DNA of 64,000 nucleotides from Arbacia lixula (GCA_963669155.1 OZ022589.1:21754886-21818885); one strand, 5' to 3'; positions 1 to 11,614 are shown, numbered from the stretch's first letter. A program made the numbers and translations. The notes: generated by a model from the sequence alone, not told the origin.

Positions 1-62
1 AATCGAACTCACGACCTTCAGTCTACCAGTCTGACGCTCTACCAACTGAGCCAACAGACCGA
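1..62 (-). repeat. tRNA-derived sequence (SINE head or tRNA pseudogene), copy 1
   Basis: Read on the minus strand this has a Pol III A box (TGGCTCAGTTGG) and, at the window edge, a B-box-like TTCGAT. The middle resembles an elongator-Met or Lys tRNA. The anticodon loop is too long and the T stem does not pair well (seen complete in copy 2), so it is not a good functional tRNA. It is cut by the window start. Confidence 0.5.
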
Positions 63-344
63 TTGCTGATGTTGGTACCTTTTCAAAGAGTATTAAATAT
101 ATATACTTGCCGATTGTCAACAAGTTTCTATCTATTACTGAGGTAATTTTCTTTTTGATATAAAGAAATGTGCAATTTATGAAAAAATCACATGGGGGAG
201 AGGGGGATTTGTTGCCCAAATGTATCCTGAAAGTGACCCGAGAGCCCTCTAAATCTGATACAATCTTTTAGTAACATAAACTATAATTTGACATCTTATA
301 TGCTGTGAGATAATTGGCCATTGAAATGTTACTACTTTTCCATG

Positions 345-605
345 GCGCTCGCTTTTCTCTCCGTCTCTCTCTCTCCACCTCTCCCTCTCTCTCTCTCTCC
401 CTCCTCTCTTTCTCTAAAGCCATCTTCGCTGTTCTTTTCTCTTCCGATGCAAGCATTCTTTCATATAGAGTACCGAAGTGGTGTCGTCATATGAACATGT
501 TGGCTCTAAACAAATTCACTCCACTGAGAGGTTTACCTGTCCGATATTGTATATCTCTCTCCACCTCTCTCTCTCTCTCCCTCCTACTCTCTTTCTCTTT
601 CTCTA
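345..605. repeat. CT-rich simple repeat, two blocks
   Basis: Two (CT)n-rich blocks, near 355-410 and 550-603, separate two copies of the same downstream sequence (from about 405 and from 600), so the block and its flank were duplicated in tandem with a period of about 188 bp. The same arrangement is at 16440-16690 in copy 2. Open frames here are serine/leucine artefacts. Confidence 0.85.
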
Positions 606-653
606 AAGTCATCTTCGCTGTTCTTTTCTCTTCCGATGCAAGCATTCTTTCAT

Positions 654-868
654 ATAGAGTACCGAAGTGGTGTCGTCATATGAACATGTTGGCTCTAAAC
701 AAACTCACTCCACTGAGAGGTTTACCTGTCCGATATTGTATATCGGGCTAGTGTCCGGCATTCTCAATTACATTCCCCGTTGTAATCACCGCTGCTTTTC
801 TGCCCGTATTGTTTGGAGTCATTTGTCTTGACAATGCTCAAATGGTGTCACACTTCGGTACTCTATTT
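654..868. mobile_element. MITE-like element with ~35-bp imperfect terminal inverted repeats (copy 1)
   Basis: It begins with GAGTACCGAAGTGGTGTCG and ends with the inverse of GAGTACCGAAGTGTGACACC. The element is about 215 bp and lacks coding capacity. A duplicate of its left part is at 467-545. Relatives are at 16734-16946, 45574-45797 and, more diverged, 58732-58870. The family is non-autonomous; the supplying transposase is not visible here. Confidence 0.7.
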
Positions 869-869
869 T

Positions 870-3311
870 CAGATAAGCAGACGTAGACGGTTGCTTATTT
901 TCCCCATAAATATATTTTTTATTCTTGAATGCATCAACATTTTCAAATTCATGACATATATCAATACGGTAATTATGAAACTGATCCATGTATAATCATG
1001 TAAATGCTCATTGTTTTGATTAAGGAAACACTCAGATATCTATATTGTGGATGCAGAGAATTGTCCTAGTCAAAACTCAATTCAAACAGTGATGCAACAC
1101 TTTGGCAATTGTCGACAAAAACTCTCCTGACTATGAAAAATGTCATGTTGTTTTCTTACATATTTGCTGGCTGAGCCTCCCCCCTCCTCCCCACAAAATT
1201 ACAACTAAAATCAGAGTAAGAAAGTAAAATAATGTATTACAGTATAAAATTGAAAATGAGAATGAGGGATTTTAGGTGGGATATATGACAAACATTCATT
1301 TTATTTCAAGAACTAAAAATCAAAAATACATACCTGTTCTTTTATAATGCTCTCTTTATTAAACGCTTAGAAATATATAACTTATTAAGTTCTTATTTAT
1401 TCCATCCTTTAAAAGATAAGTACATTTATACTAGGATCCCTTATGCCATGGTCACAACCGGCCGTCCGTGTTTTTCTACGTGGAGTTGGCAGCTTGCTTG
1501 CCAACTTCTACGATCCTTCCCTGCGTCGTCCTTGCGTCCGACGTAAGGAGTTTCAGCGAAACCCGACGCAGATCACAAGCAGAGAGAATCATATAATTAT
1601 GAATATGTGAAGGAACATCTCAGGGGAAATCAAGAAAACCGAGCTGTACACTCTACACATGCAAAGAATCTAGGCCATTTGAATCACCAATTAGATTCTT
1701 TACACACGCAAACACTGATAACATGAATATATAGATATACAATGTACATGGATAGCTTATATCGTTGGATATTCACATGCAATAGAATGTAATTTGAAAG
1801 AGAAATAGTTTGTTCAAACATTGCTTTCCTCAATTAAATACAACCAGAATTATTCTGTTTCTTATAGAGAATGAATTCCATGTCGTGTTCTTGCATCAAT
1901 ACTGTGCACTTCACATGCTATTACTTGCTACACAGGCGTGTGTGTGGCGGGGATATGTGTCGAAGAATGATCCATGCCGCCGGTCTCTTACACTAATACA
2001 TCATGGGACGACTTTCCCTTATATGTGCAGTATTGAGAATTCAACGTGCTTCACACAATCCTTTAATCCTAATACTCACTCATTATTCCCCCACCCATGT
2101 CAATTTTTTGTCGGTACTTCCGAACACCTCAATATTTCGAAACGAACATGATTTTTTTCCTGATCCTTTCCGCACATTTTGATACCAAATTTATGACGAT
2201 CGGACCTACCGTGCCGATATCAGATTACGTTTACCAAACACATGTCACTGAAATTTCGCTATTTTTCTATATGACTGAGCACAACCATATGGACAAAATC
2301 ATGCAGATTTCCATTTTATGTAAATATTTTTCTAATAGGAAGTGTAAATAATTACAACACACACAAACCCACATACACCCACATTCACACACACTTGCAC
2401 CCAAATCGCAAAATGCGCTTGACGAAAAACAATGAAATACGTGAGAAATAATTACAACCTATCCTTCTTTCAGGAATTGATGAGGGATTTTTTTAAAGAC
2501 ATTTGTACCAGAAACTGATATTCCTGTGGCTTTATCTAGTGATGTTTTTGCATAAATGAGCATACATTATTGAATTTAAAAAATAAAGGCACTTTCGTAA
2601 ATTTAGCGATACAACTTGTAGAGTACATAATTCTTGACCCTTATAAAACAAAATTAAGGGAATTGGGCGGCCATGGCCATAATGCATTATAATAGTTAAT
2701 ATGACTGCTTGATATACTATCTCTCTCTCTCTCTCTCTCTCTGGGTGCTTTGTCGTGTGACGTAGGCGATCATGGAGTGCCACACAGTTCTCTGTACTGA
2801 GCTCTTTGTATCAATTGCATATCATGGTAAACCAGTCAGTCAGGATGCTTATCAACTTAATAATCCTTCTTCCCATGCCCCATACCCCTGGTTCTTTTTC
2901 ATCAATTCAAACTCTTTCAAGTAAACTTTACACAGTATACGACGTAAAAAATCTCAACCTTCAGATTCTTGGCTCACATATCAGTTTCATAATATACATA
3001 CATGATAATGAAACATTCTTCTTTGTGTGACATAACACATACAGCTATGAATTGAGTCATATGTCACAAGTTATGTAAATACTCGTTCTAGGCATATCTG
3101 AATATGACCCGCTATTACGGTGAACATGTCTATACTGACTGTCCAATGGGTGGATACAAAATATCTTTTGTTCCCCTGCATCAGTTATAAACTAATGCTC
3201 AATACCCCAAAGGAGATGCAGTCCGCTGGTTCAATAACGATGTGCGAGTTTCGGCATGTAAACAATTAAGATTGGCGGTTATTTCTGACCAGTCAATCCT
3301 AAAGCTCGCAG
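870..3311. other. Non-coding AT-rich stretch, duplicated at 16950-19387
   Basis: No exon, RNA gene or coding-like frame is supported. It holds short CA-rich runs (2360-2400), a (CT)n run at 2721-2742 that is shorter in copy 2, and a locally GC-richer block at 1450-1570 with an inverted pair (ACGTGGAGTTGGCAGCTTGC and GCTTGCCAACTTCTACG). Open frames of 60-113 codons here have no family resemblance. Confidence 0.6.
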
Positions 3312-4040
3312 CTTAATCAAGAGAGAGATGTGTCGCTGATATTTATATAGGACATGTGTGGAGTTAACCCGGTGTTCCTCTGTGGGAAAGTCCACCCTTC
3401 AATGACCTCTCCTTAAGGAGAGATGTAGCGTTGATTAGTTGAGCTACCTCTGCGCGTTCTCTTCAAATCGTTCCAAAGCCCATCCATTAATTCATCGTGA
3501 CCTTAATCAAGAGAGAGATGTGTCGCTGATATTTATATAGGACATGTGTGGAGTTAACCCGGTGTTCCTCTGTGGGAAAGTCCACCCTTCAATGACCTCT
3601 CCTTAAGGAGAGATGTAGCGTTGATTAGTTGAGCTACCTCTGCGCGTTCTCTTCAAATCGTTCCAAAGCCCATCCATTAATTCATCGTGACCTTTATTTT
3701 AGGCAAGATTTAGAGTTGATTTGTTGCGCTAGCTCAGCGGGCTCTCTCTCTCCCTTACCATTTTGTCAAGTTTCGCAAAAGTCCATCCTAGCTATAATGG
3801 CATCTCTGGTAGGAGAGATTTCTTGTTCATTTGTCAAGCTGGCTGCGCGGATTAATTATCTCCCTCACTCATCCTTCGTTGTCGTGGCAAAGTCCATCCT
3901 ACAGTCTATAGTGACCACTCCTTTAGGAAGATTTAGCTTAGTGTTCATTTGTTGAGCTCCGCGAGTTCTCGACAATCTCCCTCACTCATTCTACTTTAAT
4001 TCGGCCTGCTTTGGCACTTCCTACAGTAGCGTCCCCGCCG
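3312..4040. repeat. Tandem array of ~190-bp units, present only in copy 1
   Basis: Two essentially identical 190-bp units lie at 3312-3501 and 3502-3691. They are followed by at least two more diverged, shorter units (about 3770 and 3890 onward) recognisable by AAAGTCCA(C/T)CCT and a downstream TTGAGCT or TTGTCAAGCT. The array is part of the ~786 bp missing from copy 2. One direct-repeat border (sequence ending near CCCCAAGATGTAAATTACTG) recurs at 4104 and 4500. Confidence 0.85.
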
Positions 4041-4099
4041 ACGACGGAATTCTTATGGAATTCTCGCTTTCCTTCATACATTAATGAATCATGAATTAT

Positions 4100-4383
4100 G
4101 ATTCCCCAAGATGTAAATTACTGCTGCGTTTCTCTAACTGGAACGTGCGGCAGCGCTGCAGTGTCAGCTTGCCCATAAAGCCGTAGATGCTCTCCTGCTA
4201 CTCGTCATTGTGCTTCGCAAAGTGGGGAGCTCTGCAGCACTTGACGTCAAGGTCGCTCTCCACACGCTTGCGCCACTGCTCGACCAACTCGTCGTTTTCC
4301 TTGGCCGTGGCAATCGAGTCATCGCGAGAGAAGAAGTTCAGGGCGGGCGCCTTGACCGGGCGGCCAGTATAGATCTCATTCAC
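4100..4383 (-). pseudogene. DUF829/TMEM53-like alpha/beta-hydrolase, C-terminal exon (broken), copy 1
   Basis: On the minus strand a good acceptor (TGTCCTTCAG) precedes an exon reading VNEIYTGRPVKAPALNFFS, then RDDSIATAKENDELVEQW, then RAPHFAKHNDE. This matches the end of DUF829 (TMEM53-type) alpha/beta hydrolases: a beta strand ending in Asp-Asp, a helix, then a strand followed by the conserved His (APHFAKH). A TAG stop follows HNDE where relatives usually have Tyr, but the frame stays open downstream (ESIYGFMGKLTLQ). The stop is also in copy 2. Family assignment is by motif pattern from memory and is moderate. Confidence 0.5.
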
Positions 4384-4797
4384 CTGAAGGACAATGCAGA
4401 ACAATAGGACCGTTAATAAACTCTGCTTTGTTTCTTTGGAAATTCGTATGGAATTCTCGCTTTCCTTCATACATTAATGAATCATTATGAATTATGAGTC
4501 CCCAAGATGTAAATTACTGCTGAGTTTATGCCTTGTAAAATGTTAGAAATATGTGGCTTGTTTGAGACCGAGTCTCCGCGAGACTAGACGGGTCTCTGAA
4601 AAGTCGTGAATTCGAATGCGTTTGATTTTTTTTTCAAGTCTCCTGTAAGTCTCTGTAACTTATCAATGCTGTCCTTGCAACATCTCCATCAATGAGACGG
4701 ACCTTTAACTCTTACATTACCATTCCCTGAAAACCACATTGGCTTACTACACATCTCCACGCCAATGCTCACGAGAGAGTTCACCCTTCAAGCTCAC

Positions 4798-5201
4798 CTT
4801 GACGATGCTATCCATGGTGTACTTGTTGGTCAGCCAATATTAGGTCTCTGCAACCCTCTTGATGACAAACTGCGTAAAGGAGTTGTTGGCGGCCTGCGAG
4901 TAGATACCCTCGTAGCTATCCCTGGAGAGAATGTACAGGATCTGATCAACGATGCGGTAACGCACCGATGCATAGGCCTAACGGCTACTCCGCTCCGCAG
5001 ACGCGCGCTTCTTCTCCCTCTGATACATCCATCAGGTCGAGCATCTCGGCGTACACGTGGCTGGTGACGGAGAATGCATGGACCAGGAGAGGGCGTGTGT
5101 CGCCGTCCGTGACATAATCCAGGATCTCCCGCGCGATCTCCTTGGCGTTGGCGGGCCAGGCGATGTCGATGGGTCGCGTCTTGACCACCAGTACATCGAA
5201 T
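4798..5201 (-). pseudogene. DUF829/TMEM53-like hydrolase, central exon (frameshift and stops), copy 1
   Basis: Minus-strand exon between acceptor TTGTTCTAG and donor AAG|GTGAGC, joining in phase 0 to the exon at 4383. It reads FDVLVVKTRPIDIAWPANAK, then a stretch ending RPLLVHAFSVTSHVYAEML. In DUF829 proteins the LLVHxFS segment carries the nucleophile region; here the usual S-x-G-G context is altered. A one-base shift after DLM is needed to continue, and stops follow in the second frame (before AYASVRYRIVDQ and after RVAET). Upstream exons are not found. The gene is broken in both copies. Confidence 0.5.
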
Positions 5202-5339
5202 CTAGAACAACTAAAAAATATACAACATTGAAACATGTATTATATCAACATATGACTTAACATAGGAAAATATAAATAGTGACAAATCGGCAATAGCGAC
5301 GAGTAATAAAAAGCGGCACAACATGAGTATTGCAGAGAT

Positions 5340-6031
5340 GTTAGTATAAACAATGACTGATTGATTGATTGATAAGAAATTAACGACACTACTGACACTT
5401 GAGTGTCATATAAGTGTCGAACAGTTCATCTAAAAAGATTACACAATTCAAGTTTCCCTCATGTGATTTACAGAATTTGAGCAGGATTATAAATAAGAAA
5501 TAAATCAATATGTAAACTACTTAATCGGGATAACTTCCCTACTCTCTATGAAAAGAGAAGCAGGTTCTTTAACGTGCCAATGGTGTGACTCTCTTTTACA
5601 CGGGACCGACGGTTTAAAGTCTTCTCCGAAAGACTAGGCAATTGGAATAAAATACCTTGCCCAAGGGTATACCTGTTGTGATTGGGATACGATCAGTTTC
5701 CCACTTAAAATCTAGTGTAAAGATTGATCTTCTTTAAAAAGTTTATAACACATAATCGCGAAATATCTCTAAATAATGTCTTGAGGTCAGGACAATCAAA
5801 GTTAATGCGAATATTTGCAAGTTCAACACATTCAAAGAGAATGTGTTTAATTGTTAGTGTATAATTACATGATATGCATTGAGGTGGATTGTCTACTGCA
5901 AATAAGTATGCATGAGTCAAATGAGAATGCCCAATACGAGCACGGGTCAAGTATAAACAATGCAGAAAAAGGTTTACCCGTAAATGCCTCAGTGGCTTGA
6001 TAAATTGGGTACACCTGTATAAATAGAGCAT
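5340..6031 (-). mobile_element. Non-LTR retrotransposon (LINE) 3' end, copy 1
   Basis: The minus-strand frame 6031-5705 reads LTRARIGHSHLTHAYLF, then PPQCISCNYTLTIKHILFEC. This is the Cys/His C-terminal segment that follows the reverse transcriptase (and RNase H) in many Jockey/CR1-like LINEs: LTR-x-RIGH-x-x-LTH, C-x2-C, T-x-x-HIL-x-EC. A 3' UTR follows to a (TCAATCAATCAA)-type tail near 5357-5374, as expected for a 5'-truncated LINE insertion. The reverse transcriptase itself is absent. Confidence 0.75.
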
Positions 6032-6462
6032 GCAAATAAATAGAATAATTACACCGGGGAGCTAAAGCTGTTTACTTATTTTATTCTTTGTTGCGCCAGG
6101 TAAAGAGTATTTAGAGAGGAGGAATGCTGTTTGTCACATTGTGGGGTTCTTTATAAATAAAATAAATAAAGAATTATAATCGGAACTAATGTTTATGTAG
6201 TTTCAAAATGAAACGTTAATTTTAAGGAATGCATAAAATAATGAGATTATAATGAAACGCAATAACATACACATAGCAATTGAATTGAACAGTGAAATGT
6301 TGCCTCAATACAATAATCTTTAAATAGGAATGAGGATGGATAGACAATCAAATATTTTCCGATTGACTCTGTCTACTAGTCATATATATATCAAAAGTAA
6401 TGAATGAAATTATGGGTTTACATCAAACTATCTTCGGTACAGATATCATAACCTGCATATGG

Positions 6463-6720
6463 CCGGTTGATAATGTTCAGCGCAGTGTGCAGCGTCAATA
6501 TAACCCGGTTGCCTTGACGACGCGATCGCGATAATGTTGATTTTTGAAGCGCGAGTTCATCAAAAGACCCGCTGTCGAGGTTACACAGTAGGACGTCGAT
6601 GCCCGAGCTGAGGTGGTTGTAGTTGCGATCCTCGATGCTCGGCGACGTCGATGAGGGAGACCAGGAAACCGAACAGTCACCGCCCGGTCTGGGTGCAAGG
6701 GAACGTGATGGCTGAACCCT
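6463..6720 (-). other. Unidentified exon-like GC-rich block, copy 1 (copy 2 at 21767-22020)
   Basis: On the minus strand a 67-codon frame runs from 6698. A second frame (reading SSGIDVLLCNLDSGSFDEL, then RQGNRVILTLHTALNIINRP) ends at a possible donor GCAG|GTTATG. Base composition is richer in G+C than the surroundings and the block is well conserved between the copies. I recognise no family. It could be an upstream exon of the broken hydrolase gene, but the phase does not fit the exon at 5201. Confidence 0.25.
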
Positions 6721-7384
6721 TGATTACGGCTGAAATATATATAACTTTATATCTTGTAAAGCACACGACATCTTAATGACAATAATCACACCATTTGGTT
6801 AACCAAAAAGACTTCCCCCCAAAAAAAGCAACCGGATATCTCCTCGATATCTCCAATTAGCATAATAGCCATTTACTAGCATAATAATGTACATCACTAG
6901 AATACTTCCATTTAACCAGCAACCATTACTAACAAAATGCGTAAGTTGCATAAACCATTGATTACCAAAACATATAGCCACGCTAAATTAGTTCTCATTT
7001 CCATCCCAATATAAATATATGCCGTAAATACACGGTGGTACCAATCAATGAGAAATACCCAACAATATACGCTTCCTCAAACTTCGACATGACTGACATA
7101 ATATGGCCGACTTTTGTTACTTGCCAAAAGAGGGCGTTTATGACATTTGACTACTAATTAAACACATTTCAGTTTTTGCTGAAAAATACATACGTTCAGT
7201 TTCCGAACGAGAAGAAATCATTCAATTTGAAATGGTAATTTTCGTGTCAGAAATTGTTTGCATTTAAAATGTTCACTTTAGTTGAAAGCACTGATTTTTA
7301 GAAAGCCAAACTTCAATCTGAAAGACTTGCCTATACAAAAATTAAACAGTTGTAGAAACCCCCGCAAACTGGCATGTTTCAGAC

Positions 7385-7600
7385 TTACAGTTATTTTGAA
7401 GAATTGAAGACCCTGTTGCCTGCCTCCCGGAGGAATTTGTGTCCACACGACGGCCGTCTGCACTTCCCGCTCATGACAGCAGAAACAGTGGCAGGTAGAG
7501 TTGGGGCAGATACACTCGACTCTCTCCCGCACACAGGACTCCTCCCCGTGGGTGACAAAACAGGTCTTTCGTCAATCACGACAAAATAGCTTTTCACACC
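7385..7600 (-). other. Unidentified exon-like block, copy 1 (copy 2 at 22732-22969)
   Basis: A GC-richer island on the minus strand has a cysteine-rich frame (CICPNSTCHCFCCHEREVQ, then TAVVWTQIPPGG) with alternative overlapping frames. Copy 2 carries about 31 extra bases (22858-22890) that change the frame, which argues against a conserved coding role. No family is recognised. Confidence 0.2.
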
Positions 7601-8569
7601 ACTCCCTCAAACTCATGTACTCTCGGACCCTCGTTCTATCATACCAAAACAAAATCTCCCAATCATGTTATCCCATAAGTGCTCACGTCACTTACTATTA
7701 CATAATAGCCTTAGGGCAAAATCAGGCAAACCGAAAAACGCGGGTAACAATAAATTAGGCACGGCTCCTAGCTGCGAAAAGGATAGACAAAAGAATTAAG
7801 AATGCGATGCATCCAGTGCGCCACAGAGCCTAGGTTACCTGTATTATAAAACATATGGTATAAGGGCTTTTAGAAGATGAGTCGAATTAACTCGGCCATG
7901 TGGTGTTAAAAGCTATTACAAAAGAAACACATTACTGAGCAACGTGGCTTCCATTGCCAGTCAGTTAACCTTTGTAATTTGGCTTACATTTTATTTTGAC
8001 ACTGTTTACAAGTTGATTTTAAAAGAATTACGAAACTAAGCATTCTGAATGTGGGCTGGTAATGAATTCTAGGTTCCTGGACCTAAACAACGGGCTGATT
8101 TGGAAAGAGTATTTTGTATTTAACTTTCCACATGTGGAATTTAACAGGTTGAAGGGTATTGTACTGATGAATTTCAGCATTCAATGAAAGCATGTGCATG
8201 ATATATTAGGTTTGAAAAGTATCTATATACCATTAAACAGGCAATTTGCATCGTATTTATATCAAAAACATTAAGCAACGTTCGAACAGGGGTAACGAAG
8301 ATTCAAGGTAATGAGAACTGGCACATAATACGGAGGATTCTGTTCTGTATAAACGATGAGGTCTGACTAATTTAGAAGGATGAAAATTGTTTATTCTTGT
8401 TTGTTAAATTGAATAAAGAATTGAATTGAATTGAAGATGAGATCCCCATTTGCAACAAATTTTTCCAATCGCCTGAGAATAATCTGTCGAGTTTTAATGA
8501 AATCTAACATTAATTTTTTAGATTTGTAACCCATTTTTAAAACCTTAGGTCTACTTTCAAGAAAATAAT

Positions 8570-9300
8570 AAATGGAATTTGCCCCCTGGGGCCATTTGGG
8601 GTGCTACACCCACACCCTGCCTCTTGCCACTTGAGTACCACCATTTTAAGAACGTAAGGTTCCTATTGCCCATGGATCATTCCTATCAAGTTTGGTTAAA
8701 ATCCAGTTATTTATTCTTCTGAAAAAGTGAAAATAAGAGAAAGATGCATGGGGGATTTTTTTTTTTTTTTTTTTTTTGGGGGGGGGGGGGGGGCTACCTA
8801 CTCCAAGCTCCTTGCCATTTCTGTCCTCCATGCTAACAACCTGATGTCCCTAATACCTGAGGATGGTTCTAGTTATTCATTCTTGAGAAAAAGTATTTAA
8901 AAAATAAGAAAAAGTTTCCCCATGTGGTGTTTTGGGGGCTACCCCCTTACCCAGCCCCTCACCGCTTGTACACCACAAGTTTAAGAACTAATGGTCCCTG
9001 TTTCCTCAGGATGATTCCTTTCTAGTTTGGTTAAAATCCAGTTATTTATTCTTGAGAAAATGTCCCAAAATATGAGATAATGCCCCTGGGGCGCTTGGGG
9101 GCTACCCCACCCCCTTACCACTTATGACCATACATTTGAACAAGGTAAGGTCCCTATTACCTACGGATGATTCCTATCAAGGTTTTTTTTTTCAAGTCCA
9201 GCGGCGCTTTTTCGTAAAGAATGAAAATTAATATATGAGGGCCCCTGGGGCACGTTACAGGCTGCCCCCAGGTGCCCCTGAAAATATTTTGACATGCCTC
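8570..9300. repeat. Homopolymer-rich minisatellite, ~160-180-bp units (copy 1)
   Basis: Units share CCCTGGGG followed by GGGGCTACCCC, then AACNTAAGGTCCCTATT and TTTGGTTAAAATCCAGTTATT. The T and G homopolymer run at 8757-8793 is part of one unit. About five units are present; copy 2 (23930-24990) has about two more. No coding potential. Confidence 0.85.
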
Positions 9301-9417
9301 TACAGGTAATACATGTATTGTTCCAAATATAATTTCATGCATGTGTGCCAAATTTGGTGCTTGTAGGCAAAAGTGCAATTTTTTTCACTTTATCCACCCC
9401 ACCATACAGTACACACG

Positions 9418-9617
9418 NNNNNNNNNNNNNNNNNNNNNNNNNNNNNNNNNNNNNNNNNNNNNNNNNNNNNNNNNNNNNNNNNNNNNNNNNNNNNNNNNNN
9501 NNNNNNNNNNNNNNNNNNNNNNNNNNNNNNNNNNNNNNNNNNNNNNNNNNNNNNNNNNNNNNNNNNNNNNNNNNNNNNNNNNNNNNNNNNNNNNNNNNNN
9601 NNNNNNNNNNNNNNNNN
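9418..9617. other. Assembly gap (200 N)
   Basis: A run of exactly 200 N. It interrupts copy 1 of the duplicated segment at a point equivalent to 25085, and the sequence after it (9618 onward) does not match what follows 25085. The round size suggests a scaffold join rather than a measured gap. Confidence 1.
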
Positions 9618-9729
9618 CTAAGCATAAATTAACGTTAGATTCGGATTTTTAGAATTGAACTGACAAAGTCCGCACCACCTAGCATCCAGGCCGAGGCCGC
9701 CCAGCGCAGCACAGCCGCACACATATATA

Positions 9730-9855
9730 TACACACATATATATATACACACACACATACACGTACATACCACATACGCACTTTCTGTCACACGACATCA
9801 ATCTAGTCGCACCCCCTCCTTTCCCACACACATACACACACACACCCACACACAC

Positions 9856-9887
<32 letters not shown>

Positions 9888-9945
9888 GTACACACACACA
9901 CAAAAAAAAAAACACTCACACAAACACACACACACACACACATAG
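9730..9945. repeat. CA-rich microsatellite block
   Basis: (CA)n and (TA)n runs are interrupted by a conserved non-repeat core containing TCTGTCACACGA and CAATCTAGTCGCA. The same core with a (CA)n run recurs at 29800-29998 and, inverted, at 55208-55440. The frames here are Cys/Val artefacts of the dinucleotide. Confidence 0.85.
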
Positions 9946-9949
9946 AACA

Positions 9950-10260
9950 TAAATGTAAAGACATCTCTCATTCCAAACTACAATACCGGTTTATTGTTAA
10001 AAAAGCTATACGGTTCATACTACATATAGTACAAACTAAATTTACTTTACGACAAGAAATCTGCATCATCATAGTTTTGTGACATGCACATTGGATCCCA
10101 CGGGGTTTTGTAGTAGAGTTAACACAATGTAAAATACAAATTGTGTCTTGAGGAAACTGACCTACATATTCCCTAACAATAGGATTTCCACGCTTCCGTT
10201 GTGTGAAAGTCACTGCAGAATGTGTTATGTAAGCAGACTGCAGCAGTTGGTGGTTTTATA
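9950..10260. repeat. Interspersed repeat fragment, paralogue of 31316-31650
   Basis: The run from ACATCTCTCATTCCAAACTACAATACC through TGTGTTATGTAAGCAGACTGCAGCAG matches 31350-31640 with moderate divergence. The similarity resumes after the 728-bp insertion (from 10989, AACAAGGAAGGTCTCGGTATG) and at 31660. No protein homology is seen. Confidence 0.7.
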
Positions 10261-10988
10261 AACAACAAAAAAGTAAGTCCCCCCTAAGTAAGATAGCATA
10301 ACTTTTTATCGAAGAGGCTTTGGGCAAAATAGTATGGCAGGATTATTTCTTATCTTATTGACTAACTTCTATGTGAAAATCACATTGATCCAATTAGGCG
10401 TGCATGAGTGGGCACATTTTAAAGTCAAAAATGTCAAATGTCATTCTGTCATATGAATTTTTGATGAATTCCCTTTTTTGTGCATAATTTATGTCCTTTC
10501 ATTGTTTTTCATCCATCTCTCATGTACATAAATCTATCCTGACACTTGATCCATTGTTACAGTTGAGTTGAGTGAGCATCGTTTAACAAATACTTATCCC
10601 TCTTGAGTTTGAAACTTTTAAAAACTCTTTATCTTTGTGTAAAAAATAGAAATCTTAATATTTTGACAAGTGTAACATGACCTCTTCTGTAAACATAAGT
10701 TATTTTCGTGTCAATGTTGAGTGAATACACTTTCAAAAATGCCAAAATGTGCAGTTAAAACGGTATTAACAATTACCCTTGTGACTTTTGAAAAATGACA
10801 TTTCTGCCTTTAAAATATGCCCACTCATACATGACTAATTGGATTACTGTGATTTTCACACAGAAGTTAGTCAATTAGTTAAAAAACAATCCTGCTAGAG
10901 ATGTTTTGCCCAAAGCCTCTTCAATAAAAAGTTATGCTATTTTGCTTAGGGGGAAGGGGGGGGGGTGGATTTACTTTTTCGTTGTGTT
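10261..10988. mobile_element. 728-bp long-inverted-repeat (foldback/MITE) element
   Basis: Arms of roughly 180-190 bp (10261-10445 and 10790-10988) are inverted copies. Paired landmarks are GGCTTTGGGCAAAA with TTTTGCCCAAAGCCTC, AACTTCTATGTGAAAATCAC with GTGATTTTCACACAGAAGTT, and AGTGGGCACATTTTAAAG with its inverse. The paralogous repeat at ~31645-31660 lacks the insert, giving an empty site. The flanking TATA on both sides is a plausible target duplication. No coding frame, so non-autonomous. Confidence 0.85.
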
Positions 10989-11614
10989 TATATAACAAGG
11001 AAGGTCTCGGTATGATTTTGAATGTATAGCCCACCTTGAAGCTTAGTTGGTTTGAATAAACAATAAAAGCAGAAACATGACAGAAATAGTCAGGATGACA
11101 AATCCACCAAAGGACAAGAAAGTTATGTTGGAATAAATAACTTGAACTTAAAGCTAGCTCTTTCTCTAGCCACGCATTGCGTATACCAGCTGGTGTACCC
11201 AATATCTAGCACAATAACTATAAACCTCCTCAATTAGCAACTTTATTTGTATGTGCATAATAACATCATACATTGCAGACTATCTTTTCTGAAATAACAA
11301 ATTTATATCAATATCGTTTACATGTTAAGTGATATGAAATTTGCACATGGATCAAACGATTAGACACAATTACGTAAGAAATATTTGAGTCTTTCACTTA
11401 GTTTCGAGATTACATCACAGTAAATATAATTTGACAACATTGACATTGATATGCTTTATAAGTCGCACAACATAACTTGAATATCTTTCCTCCTGACGTA
11501 ATTAGAGGGTCACTAGTTATTTGATTGCATATTATGATGTTAATCCGCGCGAATTTCTAAAAGTACGAAAAATGTAAATATAGCAAGTTCACGACTGTAT
11601 TTTACAGCCGGGTG

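Larger units (their letters stand above)
1..9417. repeat. Segmental duplication / alternative haplotype, copy 1
   Basis: The sequence from base 1 to the N gap aligns base by base with 16082-25085, apart from scattered substitutions and short indels. Base 1 corresponds to 16082 and base 9417 to 25085. Copy 1 carries about 786 bp that copy 2 lacks (between 3314 and 4104) and has fewer minisatellite units near 8.6-9.3 kb. Homology breaks off exactly at the gap, which favours an uncollapsed second haplotype placed in tandem over a real tandem duplication. A genuine recent duplication remains possible. Confidence 0.95.

Noticed and set aside
314-751. 145-codon frame at 314-751 as a gene
   Set aside because: It is built from two CT blocks and a MITE fragment duplicated in tandem; copy 2 does not keep the frame length.
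3312-3691. CRISPR-like or other regularly spaced array at 3312-3691 and 36463-36728
   Set aside because: These are head-to-tail tandem duplications without spacers in animal DNA.
9335-9652. Frames crossing 9335-9652
   Set aside because: Most of their length is the 200-N gap.
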